A stretch of 64,000 nucleotides of DNA, from contig NZ_CP107834.1 of NCBI RefSeq assembly GCF_036346595.1, positions 1,426,001 to 1,490,000 of the forward strand, in the 5' to 3' direction. The DNA comes from Streptomyces sp. NBC_00525. Lineage in GTDB: Bacteria; Actinomycetota; Actinomycetes; Streptomycetales; Streptomycetaceae. Each line of letters starts with the position of its first letter. Position 1 is the first letter of the stretch. The notes beneath the pieces are model-generated. The model was not told the DNA's origin. It worked only from the letters and a program-made list of their open reading frames with translations, and ran no database searches. The translations under genes were made by a program, and so were the position numbers. Shown piece after piece: positions 26,920 to 36,020 of this stretch.

Positions 26920-27726
26920 TCACCACTCCAGGGCCCAGGGCCGGCCGGTGGAGGCGAAGTGGCCGACGTTCACGCACTCGGTGGCGCCGATCCGCATCCG
27001 GCGGGCGAGCGGCTGGTGGACGTGGCCGAACAGGGCGTAGCGCGGGCGGGTGCGGCGGATGGCGTCGAGCAGGGCCCGGCTGCCGCGTTCGAAGCGGCGT
27101 GCGACGGTGTCGTAGACCAGCTCGGGGACGTCGGGCGGGATGTGGGTGCAGAGCACGTCGACCTCGCCGAGGGCCTCGATCTTGGCGGCGTACTCCTCGT
27201 CACCGATCTCGTACGGAGTGCGCATCGGGGTGCGCAGGCCGCCGCCGGCGAAGCCGAAGACGAGGCCGCCGATCTCGGCGCGCTCCCCGTCCAGGACGGT
27301 GGTGCCGGGGGCGGCGTACTCGGACCAGAGGTCCGGCATGTCCACATTGCCGTAGGTGGCGTACGTCGGGGTGGGCAGGGCGGCGAACATCTCGGCGTAC
27401 TGGCGGCGGACGGCCGCGGTGATCGCGGCGTCGCGGTCGAGGCCGGCCCACAGCGTCCGGCCGAGGGCGCGGGCCTCGTCGAAGCGGCGCGCGGTGCGCA
27501 GGGCGACGAACCGGTCGGTGTTCTCGACGCCGAAGAGGTCGGGGAAGATGCCGCGCGAGTGGTCGGCGTAGTCGAGGAAGAGGACCAGGTCACCGAGGCA
27601 GATCAGGGCGTCGGCGCCGTCCCCGGCGCGGGCCAGCGCCTCGGTGTTGCCGTGCACGTCGCTGACCACATGGACGCGGGTGCGCCGCCCGGCGGCGGCC
27701 GTCCGGCTGTTCGCTCCTGCTCGCAT
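26920..27726 (-). CDS. Metallophosphoesterase
   Basis: A 268-residue calcineurin-type phosphoesterase. Motifs in order: HVVSDVHGNTEAL near residue 19, ALICLGDLVLF near 40, a YGNVDMPDL variant of the GNHD motif near 124, VLCTHIPPDVPE near 190 and RYALFGHVHQPLARR near 230. These supply the two-metal centre. The substrate is unknown. No signal peptide is present. The first 15 residues are polar and of uncertain start. It is upstream of the START/ArsA pair with a 116-base gap. Confidence 0.88.
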   Translation of the reverse strand: MRAGANSRTAAAGRRTRVHVVSDVHGNTEALARAGDGADALICLGDLVLFLDYADHSRGIFPDLFGVENTDRFVALRTARRFDEARALGRTLWAGLDRDAAITAAVRRQYAEMFAALPTPTYATYGNVDMPDLWSEYAAPGTTVLDGERAEIGGLVFGFAGGGLRTPMRTPYEIGDEEYAAKIEALGEVDVLCTHIPPDVPELVYDTVARRFERGSRALLDAIRRTRPRYALFGHVHQPLARRMRIGATECVNVGHFASTGRPWALEW

Positions 27727-27853
27727 GGGGTCACCCTAGGCGCGTCCTCGCGGCCGGGGTAGAGGGTCCGGTTTGCCCTGGCGGGGCCCGGACCTGCGGT
27801 TACTTCCCGGTGTGTGTGGAGGTGGACTACTGTGCGCGAAAGGACGACCGATA

Positions 27854-27986
27854 TGTGTGACGCATAAGACATCTGGCCGGGACCCCCTATCCGGAACCGA
27901 GTACTGGTGGGTAACGTCCGGGCAGTCCAGTCGTGCTCACCTCCACTGAGCACCCGCCATCTTGGACCGCGCCGGTGCGTCACACA
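27854..27986. repeat. Distant 11-bp inverted repeat upstream of fadD
   Basis: TGTGTGACGCA at 27854-27864 and its exact complement TGCGTCACACA at 27976-27986 flank about 110 bases in the 297-base region between the phosphoesterase and acyl-CoA ligase genes. They may be two half-sites for one regulator, or the arms of a long stem in the fadD leader. Apart from these arms and the fadD ribosome binding site I see nothing else there. Confidence 0.5.
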
Positions 27987-28023
27987 GAGTCGTGGCACCG
28001 GAGCCCGATGAGGAGCAGCAGTC

Positions 28024-29820
28024 TTGCGCGAGTTCAGCCTTCCGGCCCTGTACGAGGTCCCCTCGGACGGCAACCTGACGGATCTCATCCGCCGCAATGC
28101 CGCTCAGCATCCCGATGTCGCGGTGATGAGCCGCAAGGTGGCCGGCGTCTGGACGGACGTCACGGCCGTCGAGTTCCTGGCGGAGGTGCGCGCGGCCGCC
28201 AAGGGCCTGATCGCGGCCGGCGTCGAGCCCGGCGACCGGGTCGCCCTGATGTCCCGCACCCGTTACGAGTGGGTGTTGCTGGACTTCGCGATCTGGAGCG
28301 CGGGCGCGGTCACCGTACCGGTGTACGAGACCAGCTCCGCCGAGCAGGTGCAGTGGATTCTCGGTGACTCGGGGGCCGTCGCGGTGCTGGTGGAGAGCGA
28401 CGTCCACGCCGACTCCGTCGCCTCCGTGCGCGACCGGCTGCCCGAGCTGCGCCATGTGTGGCAGATCGACAAGGGTGCCGTGGACACGCTCGGGGAGCTG
28501 GGCGCCGGCGTCTCCGACGAGACCGCGGAGCTGCGCGGCGCGGCGGCCCGGGCGGACGACCCGGCCACCATCGTCTACACCTCGGGCACCACGGGCCGCC
28601 CGAAGGGCTGTGTGCTGACCCACCGCAGCTTCTTCGCGGAGTGCGGCAACGTCGTGGAGCGTCTCAAGCCCCTCTTCCGCACCGGCGAGTGCTCCGTCCT
28701 GCTCTTCCTGCCCGCCGCGCACGTCTTCGGGCGCCTGGTCGAGGTCGCCTCGGTGATGGCGCCGATCAGGCTCGGCTGCGTCCCGGACATCAAGAACCTC
28801 ACCGACGAGCTGGCCTCGTTCCGGCCGACGCTGATCCTCGGGGTGCCGCGCGTCTTCGAGAAGGTCTACAACGCGGCGCGCGCCAAGGCGCAGGCCGACG
28901 GCAAGGGCCGGATCTTCGACCGGGCCGCCGACACGGCGATCGCCTACAGCCGCGCGCTGGGCACCCCGCAGGGCCCGTCGCTGGGCCTGCGGCTGAAGCA
29001 CCGGATCTTCGACCGGCTGGTCTACGGCAAGCTGCGCGGCGTACTGGGCGGGCGCGGCGAGCACGCGATCTCCGGCGGCGCCCCGCTCGGCGAGCGCCTC
29101 GGGCACTTCTACCGGGGCATCGGCTTCACCGTCCTGGAGGGCTACGGGCTGACCGAGTCCTGCGCGGCGACCGCGTTCAACCCGTGGGACCGGCAGAAGA
29201 TCGGCACGGTCGGCCAGCCGCTGCCCGGCTCCGTGGTGCGCATCGCGGACGACGGCGAGGTGCTGCTCCACGGCGAGCACCTGTTCTCCGGCTACTGGAA
29301 CAACGAGGCGGCGACGGCCGACGCGCTGGCGGACGGCTGGTTCCACACCGGGGACATCGGCACCCTCGACGAGGACGGCTACCTGGCGATCACCGGCCGC
29401 AAGAAGGAGATCATCGTGACGGCGGGCGGCAAGAACGTCGCCCCGGCCGTGATCGAGGACCGCATCCGGGGCCACGCCCTGATCGCGGAGTGCATGGTCG
29501 TCGGCGACGGGCGCCCGTTCGTGGGCGCGCTGGTGACGCTGGACGAGGAGTTCCTGGGCCGCTGGGCGGCGGAGCACGGCAAGCCGGCCGGTTCGACCGC
29601 GCTGTCGCTGCGCGAGGACGCGGAGTTGCTGGCCGAGGTGCAGCGCGCGGTGGACGACGGCAACGCCGCGGTCTCCAAGGCCGAGTCCGTGCGCAAGTTC
29701 CGCATCCTGGGCGCGCAGTTCACCGAGGAGGCGGGCCACATCACGCCCTCGCTGAAGCTGAAGCGGAACGTGGTCGCGAAGGACTTCGCGGACGAGGTGG
29801 AGGCCATCTACCGCTCGTGA
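28024..29820 (+). CDS. fadD: Long-chain fatty acid-CoA ligase (FadD15-like)
   Basis: A 598-residue AMP-forming acyl-CoA synthetase starting at TTG 28024 after a GAGGAG site. The ATP-binding P-loop IVYTSGTTGRPKG lies near residue 183, the adenylate-binding GYGLTESCAAT near 374, and DGWFHTGDIGTLDEDGYLAITGRKKEIIVT near 438-467 contains the hinge. The catalytic lysine region VRKFRILGAQFTEEAGHITPSLKLKRN is near 558. It activates long-chain fatty acids at the membrane. The M. tuberculosis gene at the equivalent place is fadD15. A terminator follows its stop. Confidence 0.93.
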   Translation: MREFSLPALYEVPSDGNLTDLIRRNAAQHPDVAVMSRKVAGVWTDVTAVEFLAEVRAAAKGLIAAGVEPGDRVALMSRTRYEWVLLDFAIWSAGAVTVPVYETSSAEQVQWILGDSGAVAVLVESDVHADSVASVRDRLPELRHVWQIDKGAVDTLGELGAGVSDETAELRGAAARADDPATIVYTSGTTGRPKGCVLTHRSFFAECGNVVERLKPLFRTGECSVLLFLPAAHVFGRLVEVASVMAPIRLGCVPDIKNLTDELASFRPTLILGVPRVFEKVYNAARAKAQADGKGRIFDRAADTAIAYSRALGTPQGPSLGLRLKHRIFDRLVYGKLRGVLGGRGEHAISGGAPLGERLGHFYRGIGFTVLEGYGLTESCAATAFNPWDRQKIGTVGQPLPGSVVRIADDGEVLLHGEHLFSGYWNNEAATADALADGWFHTGDIGTLDEDGYLAITGRKKEIIVTAGGKNVAPAVIEDRIRGHALIAECMVVGDGRPFVGALVTLDEEFLGRWAAEHGKPAGSTALSLREDAELLAEVQRAVDDGNAAVSKAESVRKFRILGAQFTEEAGHITPSLKLKRNVVAKDFADEVEAIYRS

Positions 29821-29847
29821 CCGCACGGGGGACGACGCGTACGGGGA

Positions 29848-29876
29848 GGGGCCCGCACCACGCCGGTGCGGGCCCC
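29848..29876. terminator. Bidirectional terminator between fadD and pimB
   Basis: 12-bp perfect stem (29848-29859 with 29865-29876), five-base loop, with a further CGTACGGG/CCCGTACG outer stem. It serves both convergent genes. Confidence 0.8.
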
Positions 29877-29890
29877 TGCCCGTACGGGTG

Positions 29891-31033
29891 TCAGAGCAGT
29901 TCGCGCAGTCGTTCGGCGAGCAGGTCCCAGCGCCACTTCTCCTCGACCCAGGCCCGGCCCCGCTCCCCCATGCGCCGGCGCAGCTCCGCGTCACCGAGCA
30001 GCGCCAGAATCCGCTCCGCCGCCTCGCCCGGTTCGCCGCCGCGCACCACCCAGCCGGTCTCGCCGTCCAGCACCGCGTCCGGGGCGCCGCCCGAGTCACC
30101 GGCCACCACCGGCAGACCGGTCGCGGACGCCTCCAGGTAGACGATGCCCAGGCCCTCCACGTCGAGCCCGCCGCGCCGGGTCCGGCAGGGCATCGCGAAG
30201 ACGTCGCCCGCCCCGTAGTGCGCGGGCAGCTCCGACCAGGGCACCGCGCCGGTGAACCGCACCGAGCCCGCCACCCCGGTGCGCGCGGCCAGCTTGCGCA
30301 GCTCGTCCTCGTAGGGCCCGCCGCCCACGATCAGCAGCACCGCGTCCGGCTCGGCGGCCAGGATCGCGGGCAGGGCGAGGATCAGGGTGTCCTGGCCCTT
30401 GCGGGGCACCAGCCGGGAGACGCAGACCACGACCGGCCGGTCGGTGAGCCCGAGCCGGGCCCGGACCTCCGCGCCGCCCGAGTCCGGGTGGAACGTCTTC
30501 TCGTCCACGCCCGGCGGCAGCCGCACCATCCGGCGGGCGGCCGCCGGGGTGAGCGCGGCGGCGATCCGGGACCGGGTGTACTCGCCGAGGTAGGTCAGCG
30601 TGTCGGTGCCCTCGCCGATCCGGCGCAGCAGTTGGCGGGACGCGGGCAGCTGGGCCCAGCCCGCCTCGTGGCCGTGCGTGGTGGCGACCAGCCGGCGGGC
30701 GCCCGCCTCGCGCAGCGCCGGGCCCATCAGCCCGAGCGGGGCGGCGGCGCCGAACCAGACCGACGTGCAGCCGTGGGCGCGCAGCAGCTCCGCGGCGCGC
30801 CGGGTGACGCGCGGGGTAGGCAGCAGCATCGTCGTACGGTCGCGGACGACGGTGAACGGCTGTTCGGCGTCGAAGGCGGCGGTGGCGGCCGCGCCCTCGG
30901 CCCCGCGCTTCCAGGTGGAGGCGTAGACGACGACCCGCTCGGGGTCGAGCCGCAGCGCCATGTTGTGCAGGAACGCCTGGATGCCGCCCGGCCTGGGCGG
31001 GAAGTCGTTGGTCACGATCAGGGTCTTGTCCAT
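29891..31033 (-). CDS. pimB: GDP-mannose-dependent mannosyltransferase PimB (GT4)
   Basis: A 380-residue GT-B glycosyltransferase. The N terminus TLIVTNDFPPRPGGIQAFLH is the PimB signature, LVATTHGHEAGW lies near residue 117, and the nucleotide-binding half contains VVCVSRLVPRKGQDTLI near 200, GGGPYEDEL near 238 and the C-terminal VEGLGIVYLEASATGLPVVAGDSGGAPDAV with the EX7E motif near 295. It would add the second mannose to phosphatidylinositol monomannoside on the inner membrane face. It is divergent from a GT87 mannosyltransferase, consistent with shared lipid-glycan work. Confidence 0.93.
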   Translation of the reverse strand: MDKTLIVTNDFPPRPGGIQAFLHNMALRLDPERVVVYASTWKRGAEGAAATAAFDAEQPFTVVRDRTTMLLPTPRVTRRAAELLRAHGCTSVWFGAAAPLGLMGPALREAGARRLVATTHGHEAGWAQLPASRQLLRRIGEGTDTLTYLGEYTRSRIAAALTPAAARRMVRLPPGVDEKTFHPDSGGAEVRARLGLTDRPVVVCVSRLVPRKGQDTLILALPAILAAEPDAVLLIVGGGPYEDELRKLAARTGVAGSVRFTGAVPWSELPAHYGAGDVFAMPCRTRRGGLDVEGLGIVYLEASATGLPVVAGDSGGAPDAVLDGETGWVVRGGEPGEAAERILALLGDAELRRRMGERGRAWVEEKWRWDLLAERLRELL

Positions 31034-31147
31034 CGCCGCCGACAGTACCGGCCCGGAGGCCGGGCGGCCGTGCCGGATGGCCCGCGCACCGGCGCTGCGG
31101 GCATCATGGCTGTTTCGTACGGCGTCCACGACGGATGAGGGCAGGTC

Positions 31148-32479
31148 ATGACGGGTTCCAGCGGCGCGCGTCCGGCGGCCTTCTCGGTCTGGGCGCTCAC
31201 CAGGGCGGTGCTGCTGCTGTGGGTGAGCAAGGTGATCACCCCGCCGGGGCTCGACGTGACCAGCGATGTGTCGGTGATCTACCACGGCTGGTACGAGGTG
31301 CTGCGCTCGGGCACGTATCCGGAGTCGGACGTCACCTGGCAGTACCCGCCGGTCGCGGCCCTGGCGATCCTCTCCCCCGCGCTGCTGCCGTTCCTGGACT
31401 ACGCCACGGCCTTCTTCATGCTGGCGTTCCTGTGCGACGCGCTGGTCATGGGGCTGCTGCTGCGCGCGAGCCGGGGCCCTGGCCGGCGGACGGCCGGGGT
31501 GTGGGTGTGGGTGGCGGGCGTGCCGCTGCTGGGCACCACGGCGTACGCCCGGTACGACGTGATGGTGACGGCCGTCGCGGTGGCGGCGCTGCTGGCCGGG
31601 CTGCGGCATCCGCGGGTGATGGGGGCGCTGGCCGCGTTCGGGGCGCTGCTGAAGGTGTGGCCGGTGCTGCTGCTGGCCGGGACGGCCCGGGGCCGGCGCA
31701 CCCGGCTGGCGTGGACGGCCGCGGCGGCGGTGGCGGCGGGGCTGCTGCTGGCGTGTGTGGTGGCGGCGCCGGGCGCGCTGGCGTTCCTGGGCTTCCAGCG
31801 CGACCGGGGCACCGAGGTGGAGTCGCTGGGGGCGCTGGTCTTCCATGTGTGGCGGCAGTTCGGCTGGGAGGGCCGGGTGGAGTTGCACTACGGCTCGCTG
31901 GAGTTCCTGGGCCCGGGGGTGGAGCTGGTGAGCACGCTGGCGCTGGGGCTGAGCCTGGTGGCGTTCGGCTGGCTGCTGCTGTGGCGGCTGCGGGCGCGGA
32001 CCTTCGGGGTGAGCACGGCGGCGGACGCGGCGTTCACGGCGGTGCTGCTGTTCACCACGACGAGCCGGGTGATCAGCCCGCAGTACATGCTGTGGCTGGT
32101 CGGGCTGGCCGCCGTGTGCCTGGTGCTGCGGGAGAGCCGGATGGAGTGGCCGGCCGTGCTGGTGGTGGTGGCCACCGGCGTCACGCAGCTGGAGTTCCCG
32201 ATCGGCTTCGTCCATGTGGTGTCGAGCGACGCGCACGGCCTGACGCTGATGTTCCTGCGCAACGGGCTGCTGGTCGCCGCCTGCGTGCTGGCCGGCACCC
32301 GGCTGTGGCAGGACACCGTACGGACCCCCGAGGCGGAAGCCGAAGCCCCGGCCGGGACTCCGGACGGAACAGCTGACGGGACGCCGGACGATGTACCGGG
32401 CGGGGTCGTGGACAAGGCGGCGGGTGCGCCCGTGCTCAGCCGAGCCGACTCCGCAGATACAGCCGCCAGCGCGCCGTGA
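31148..32479 (+). CDS. GT87-family polyprenol-phosphate mannosyltransferase
   Basis: A 443-residue multi-pass membrane protein (about ten hydrophobic segments between residues 10 and 390) of the DUF2029/GT87 family that uses polyprenyl-phosphomannose. Conserved elements are DVTSDVSVIYHGWYEVLRSG near residue 35, carrying the acidic residues of the first loop, TWQYPPVAAL near 63, TAYARYDVMV near 131, GALLKVWPVLLL near 164 and SPQYMLWLVG near 311. The C-terminal 50 residues are a polar Ala/Glu/Asp tail. It overlaps the convergent protease gene by 44 bases. Confidence 0.88.
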   Translation: MTGSSGARPAAFSVWALTRAVLLLWVSKVITPPGLDVTSDVSVIYHGWYEVLRSGTYPESDVTWQYPPVAALAILSPALLPFLDYATAFFMLAFLCDALVMGLLLRASRGPGRRTAGVWVWVAGVPLLGTTAYARYDVMVTAVAVAALLAGLRHPRVMGALAAFGALLKVWPVLLLAGTARGRRTRLAWTAAAAVAAGLLLACVVAAPGALAFLGFQRDRGTEVESLGALVFHVWRQFGWEGRVELHYGSLEFLGPGVELVSTLALGLSLVAFGWLLLWRLRARTFGVSTAADAAFTAVLLFTTTSRVISPQYMLWLVGLAAVCLVLRESRMEWPAVLVVVATGVTQLEFPIGFVHVVSSDAHGLTLMFLRNGLLVAACVLAGTRLWQDTVRTPEAEAEAPAGTPDGTADGTPDDVPGGVVDKAAGAPVLSRADSADTAASAP

Positions 32480-33677
32480 AGTCCTGCGGGGTGGTGCCGA
32501 GCACCTCGTGCAGGGCGTCCTCGACGGCTCCGTCGCGTCCCTGGTGGCCTCCCACGGCCCGGTAGAAGGCGAACAGCTTCTCCTGGCCCCAGTGGTCCGC
32601 GATCAGCTCGCAGGCCAGCCAGCCGCCCTCGTACGCCCTCGCCAGCCGGTCCGGGTCCCCGGCGAACGCGAAGTCCTCGTCCTCGGGCAGGGCGGCGGGT
32701 CCGTCGCCGGAGCGGACCGCGTCGGCCAGTTCCGGCGCGATCTCCTCGGCGGTGCGCTCCTGGTCCCGGTAGGCCGCCCAGTCCGCGAACCCCTCGGAGA
32801 GCCAGGTCGGCGTGGCCGCGGAGGTGCGTTTGCGGGTCGCCACATGGGTGGTCTCGTGGGCGAGGACGACGCGCTGCCCGAACGCGCCGAGCAGGGCGTA
32901 CGCCTCCGGGTTGACGATCACCCGGTCGGCGGGCGACTCCCCCGAGCCGCCGGTCTCGCCGGTGGTGACGGCCGCTATGCCCCGGTAGTTCGACGCGGGC
33001 GAACCGAGGAGTTCGCCCATGTCGGCGACGCTGTCCGGCACCAGCACCACCACGCGCCCGGCCCAGCGCTCCGGCCAGGCGGCGGTGACCTCGGGCACCG
33101 CCGCGTCGGCCGTGCCGGCGATGGCCTCCAGCTCCTCGCGCGGGCGGCCGACGCCCAGGACCAGGCTGTGCGCCCCGCGCACCACCTCGACGTCGCCCTG
33201 CTCCCACAGCTGCCGGACGCTGCCGTCCGCCGCCCGGTCCGCGGTGAGGTACCAGCGGCCGTCCGCCGGGTCGCGTTCCAGGTCGATGATCCGGTCCACG
33301 GTGACGGGGGCGCTGTCGTAGCCCTCGATCCGGTAGCCGAGCCGCACGTCGGCGGTGGCCCGGTCGGGGCCGTGCGTGGTCACCCGGGTCGGCCGGTACG
33401 TCCAGGACTCCAGCGGTACGTTCGCGAGCCGGGCGATCTCCCGGCGCTGGGCGCCGCGCAGGGCCGTCTCGTCCGGATCGACGACGGCGGCGTAGGCCGC
33501 CGCGTCGTGGCGCAGCACCGCGTCGGCGCGCCGGTCGAGGGTGGCGCGGATGCCGCGGGTCGTGGTGCCGGGCGCCTCGTCGGCCGGGGCCGAGCAGCCG
33601 GCGGCGCACAGCAGCGCGGCGAGCACGGCACCCGCCGCCCGCCGCCGCCCCGCACGCCTGCGCACCTGTTCGACCAC
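32436..33677 (-). CDS. Lipoprotein gluzincin-type metalloprotease
   Basis: A 413-residue exported lipoprotein with an N-terminal arginine-rich region, hydrophobic core and lipobox LLCAAGC whose cysteine is near residue 27. Residues 40-150 form a DUF-like beta domain (DAVLRHDAAAYAAVVDPDE). Zinc ligands H274 and H278 lie in LAHETTHVA, with the third ligand Glu in PTWLSEGFADWAAY about 20 residues later. This is the gluzincin pattern of Peptidase_MA-like enzymes. The substrate is unknown; an envelope role is suggested by the NlpC/P60 neighbours. Confidence 0.85.
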   Translation of the reverse strand: MVEQVRRRAGRRRAAGAVLAALLCAAGCSAPADEAPGTTTRGIRATLDRRADAVLRHDAAAYAAVVDPDETALRGAQRREIARLANVPLESWTYRPTRVTTHGPDRATADVRLGYRIEGYDSAPVTVDRIIDLERDPADGRWYLTADRAADGSVRQLWEQGDVEVVRGAHSLVLGVGRPREELEAIAGTADAAVPEVTAAWPERWAGRVVVLVPDSVADMGELLGSPASNYRGIAAVTTGETGGSGESPADRVIVNPEAYALLGAFGQRVVLAHETTHVATRKRTSAATPTWLSEGFADWAAYRDQERTAEEIAPELADAVRSGDGPAALPEDEDFAFAGDPDRLARAYEGGWLACELIADHWGQEKLFAFYRAVGGHQGRDGAVEDALHEVLGTTPQDFTARWRLYLRSRLG

Positions 33678-33705
33678 ATGACGAGCGTACGGGCAGGGCG
33701 CGCGG

Positions 33706-34737
33706 TCAGACGCGGGTGACCGAGGAGACGGGCATCATGCCCACGGGGTCGTAGCGGACCCGGGCGCCGGGGTACGGGGCGTGGATGACCTGCCCGTTCC
33801 CCACGTACATGGCGATGTGGCTCGCGTCCGCGCGGTAGGCGACGAGGTCGCCGGGGCGGGCCTCGGAGAGCGGGATCATCCGGCCCGCGTGGACCTGGGC
33901 CTGCGAGGTGCGCGGCAGGCTGACCCCGGCCTGGGCCCACGCCCACTTCATCAGCCCGGAGCAGTCGAAGCCGGAGGGCCCGCTCGCGCCCCACACGTAC
34001 GGCAGGCCGAGGGCCCGCTGCGCGGCCAGGACGGCGACGGCGGCGCGGGGCGAGCCGGCCGGCAGCCCGGCGAGGAGTCCGGTGCCCGGCGCGCGGCCGT
34101 CGCGGGAGGCGCGGGCGTGGGCGGCCCGTTCGGAGTCCGGCAGCGTTCCCAGGAGCTGCCTGGCCCGGGCCAGCTTGTGCTGGACGGTGCGCTTGTGGCG
34201 GCCCACGGCCTCCCGGCCGCGCTCCAGGCCGGCCAGTGAGCGGGCGGCCTCGGCGCGGGTCTGGGCGAGTGCCCGGCGGGCCCTGCGCAGCTCGTCGAGG
34301 GCGTGGGCGCGGTGGGTACCGGCCAGGGTGACGGCGGCGGCCCGGTCGAGATAGCTGTCGGGGTCGGAGGTGAGCAGCAGCGCGAGCGAGGGGTCGATGC
34401 CGCCGGACCGGTACTCCGCGCGGGCGGCGGAGCCCAGCTCGTCGCTCATGCGGTTGATGCGTTCCTGGGTGCGGGCGGCGCGGTCCTGGGCCCGGTTCAC
34501 CTCGCCGCGCAGCCGGGCCACGTCCTCGCCGGCCCGGTTGTACCGCTCGGTGGCCCGTTCGGCCTCGGTGTAGAGGCGGTCGACGCGGGCTCCTACGGAC
34601 TGCGGGGTGTCCTGCGGTTCGGCGTGGGCGGGGGCGGTGCCGAGCGTCGCGGCCGCGGTCGCGGCGGCCGCCGTCAGGACGCCGGCCCGTGCGCCGCGTC
34701 CGGCTCCGGTCTTCTTGGAACGGCGATGGGACCCCAC
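33706..34737 (-). CDS. NlpC/P60 peptidoglycan endopeptidase (first copy)
   Basis: A 343-residue secreted hydrolase starting at GTG 34737 (VGSHRRSKKTGAG), the same start style as its neighbour paralogue. The signal peptide spans 1-40, with likely cleavage after APAHA. Residues 45-200 are a long coiled coil with a mid-segment YRSGGIDPSLALLLTSDPDS. The C-terminal NlpC/P60 domain has catalytic Cys in SGFDCSGLMKWAWAQAG, His in ASHIAMYVGNG and the third polar residue in HAPYPG. It cleaves D-Glu-mDAP bonds in stem peptides (RipC-like). It lacks the c-di-AMP-like leader of its neighbour. Confidence 0.92.
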   Translation of the reverse strand: MGSHRRSKKTGAGRGARAGVLTAAAATAAATLGTAPAHAEPQDTPQSVGARVDRLYTEAERATERYNRAGEDVARLRGEVNRAQDRAARTQERINRMSDELGSAARAEYRSGGIDPSLALLLTSDPDSYLDRAAAVTLAGTHRAHALDELRRARRALAQTRAEAARSLAGLERGREAVGRHKRTVQHKLARARQLLGTLPDSERAAHARASRDGRAPGTGLLAGLPAGSPRAAVAVLAAQRALGLPYVWGASGPSGFDCSGLMKWAWAQAGVSLPRTSQAQVHAGRMIPLSEARPGDLVAYRADASHIAMYVGNGQVIHAPYPGARVRYDPVGMMPVSSVTRV

Positions 34738-34839
34738 AGGATGCCGCGCTCCCTTCCGCTGTACGCAGACGCGCGCGGCCCCTGCCGCCCGGACGGGCGG
34801 ACCGACGTACGGGAGCCGCACAGCAGCCAGACAGTAACC

Positions 34840-34851
34840 GTGTGATCACAC
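34840..34851. promoter_or_regulatory. Crp-type palindrome upstream of NlpC/P60 gene
   Basis: Perfect 12-bp palindrome GTGTGATCACAC, which fits the GTG-N6-CAC motif reported for Streptomyces Crp and the core of the general CRP site. It lies 103 bases upstream of the GTG start at 34737. Function is inferred only from the match. Confidence 0.5.
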
Positions 34852-34973
34852 AGCGGACAAAGACGCGCCACGCGGCGGGGGCGTACACACAGTGACGCCC
34901 CGCCGGTGACCTGTGGTCTCCGGCGGGGCGGGCGTCAGTTCGGGGCGCGGGAATTCGCCCGTTCGGGCGCGGT

Positions 34974-35999
34974 TCAGATGCGCACGGCGCCGTAGATGCT
35001 GCCGATGGTGCTCATCGATTCGTAGCGGACGTACGCGCCGGGGTACGGGGCGTGCAGGACCTGGCCGTTGCCCGCGTAGAGGCCCACGTGCTCGTTGCCG
35101 TTGAAGAAGACCAGGTCGCCGGGCTTGAGCTGGCTGACCCCGATCCGGGTGCCCTGGTTGATCTGGGTGTACGTCGTACGGGTGATGTTGGCGCCGGCCT
35201 GGGCGTAGGCCCACATGGTCAGGCCCGAGCAGTCGAAGGAGTTGGGGCCGGTGGCGGCGGGGACGTACGGCTTGCCGATGCGGGTGGCGGCGGCGCTGAG
35301 GGCGGCGGCGCCGAGTCCGGACGCGGGGGCCTCGTTGCCGAGTTCGACACGGGTGTTGGACGCGCGGCTGGCGCGGGCCTCGTCCTGGCGGATCTTCGCC
35401 TGCTCGGCCGCGGTGAGGGTGTTGAGGAGGCGGCGCGCCTCGGCGAGCTTGGCCTGCTGCTTCTTCTTCTTCTCGCCCAGCGTCTTGCGGACGGAGGCGA
35501 GGTCGCCCAGCTTGTCCTGGGCCTCCTTGCGCTGCTGCGCGAGGGCCCGCTGCTTCTCCTGGACCTTGCTGAGGGCCTCGGTCTGCTTGGCCGTCAGCTG
35601 GTCGAGCGCGGACGCCTGGTCGAGGAAGCTGTCCGGGTCGGCGGAGAGGAAGAGCTGCACGGAGGGGTCGATGCCTCCGGAGCGGTACTGCGCGGCGGCG
35701 AGGGAACCGAGGCCGGAGCGGAGCTGGTTGAGCTCCTCCTGACCGCGGGCCACCTTGTCCTGGATCGCGCCGATCTGCTTCTCGAGCTTCTTCTGCTTCT
35801 CCTTGGCCCCGTTGTACTGCTCGGTGGCCGCTCCCGCCTGGTGGTAGAGCTCGTCGACCTTTTCCTTGACCTCGCTCTTGGTCGGCTTGGGGTCGGCGTG
35901 GGCGGCCTGGGAGGACAGGGCGACGGCCGCGGCTGCGGTCGCGGTGAGCACGGTCACACGAGTGCGGCTCGGCTGCTTGGGACGACGGTGGGACGCCAC
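34974..35999 (-). CDS. NlpC/P60 peptidoglycan endopeptidase (second copy)
   Basis: A 341-residue secreted paralogue of the previous gene, starting at GTG 35999 with AAGGAG nine bases upstream. The signal peptide ends near residue 37 (SSQAAHADP). Residues 40-225 are a Lys/Glu/Gln-rich coiled coil including YRSGGIDPSVQLFLSADPDS. The NlpC/P60 domain has Cys in NSFDCSGLTMWAYAQAG and His in EHVGLYAGNGQVLHAPYPG. The tandem arrangement and shared coiled-coil segment point to duplication. The coiled coil is far richer in Lys/Glu than that of the first copy. It is preceded by a leader resembling a c-di-AMP riboswitch. Confidence 0.93.
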   Translation of the reverse strand: MASHRRPKQPSRTRVTVLTATAAAAVALSSQAAHADPKPTKSEVKEKVDELYHQAGAATEQYNGAKEKQKKLEKQIGAIQDKVARGQEELNQLRSGLGSLAAAQYRSGGIDPSVQLFLSADPDSFLDQASALDQLTAKQTEALSKVQEKQRALAQQRKEAQDKLGDLASVRKTLGEKKKKQQAKLAEARRLLNTLTAAEQAKIRQDEARASRASNTRVELGNEAPASGLGAAALSAAATRIGKPYVPAATGPNSFDCSGLTMWAYAQAGANITRTTYTQINQGTRIGVSQLKPGDLVFFNGNEHVGLYAGNGQVLHAPYPGAYVRYESMSTIGSIYGAVRI

Positions 36000-36020
36000 G
36001 GAGGCGAGCTCCTTCTTCCT

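Noticed and set aside
34738..34900. Second c-di-AMP leader before the first NlpC/P60 copy
   Set aside because: No GGAGCCGGGGAC or CCCGGTAGGCGG blocks are present in this leader.
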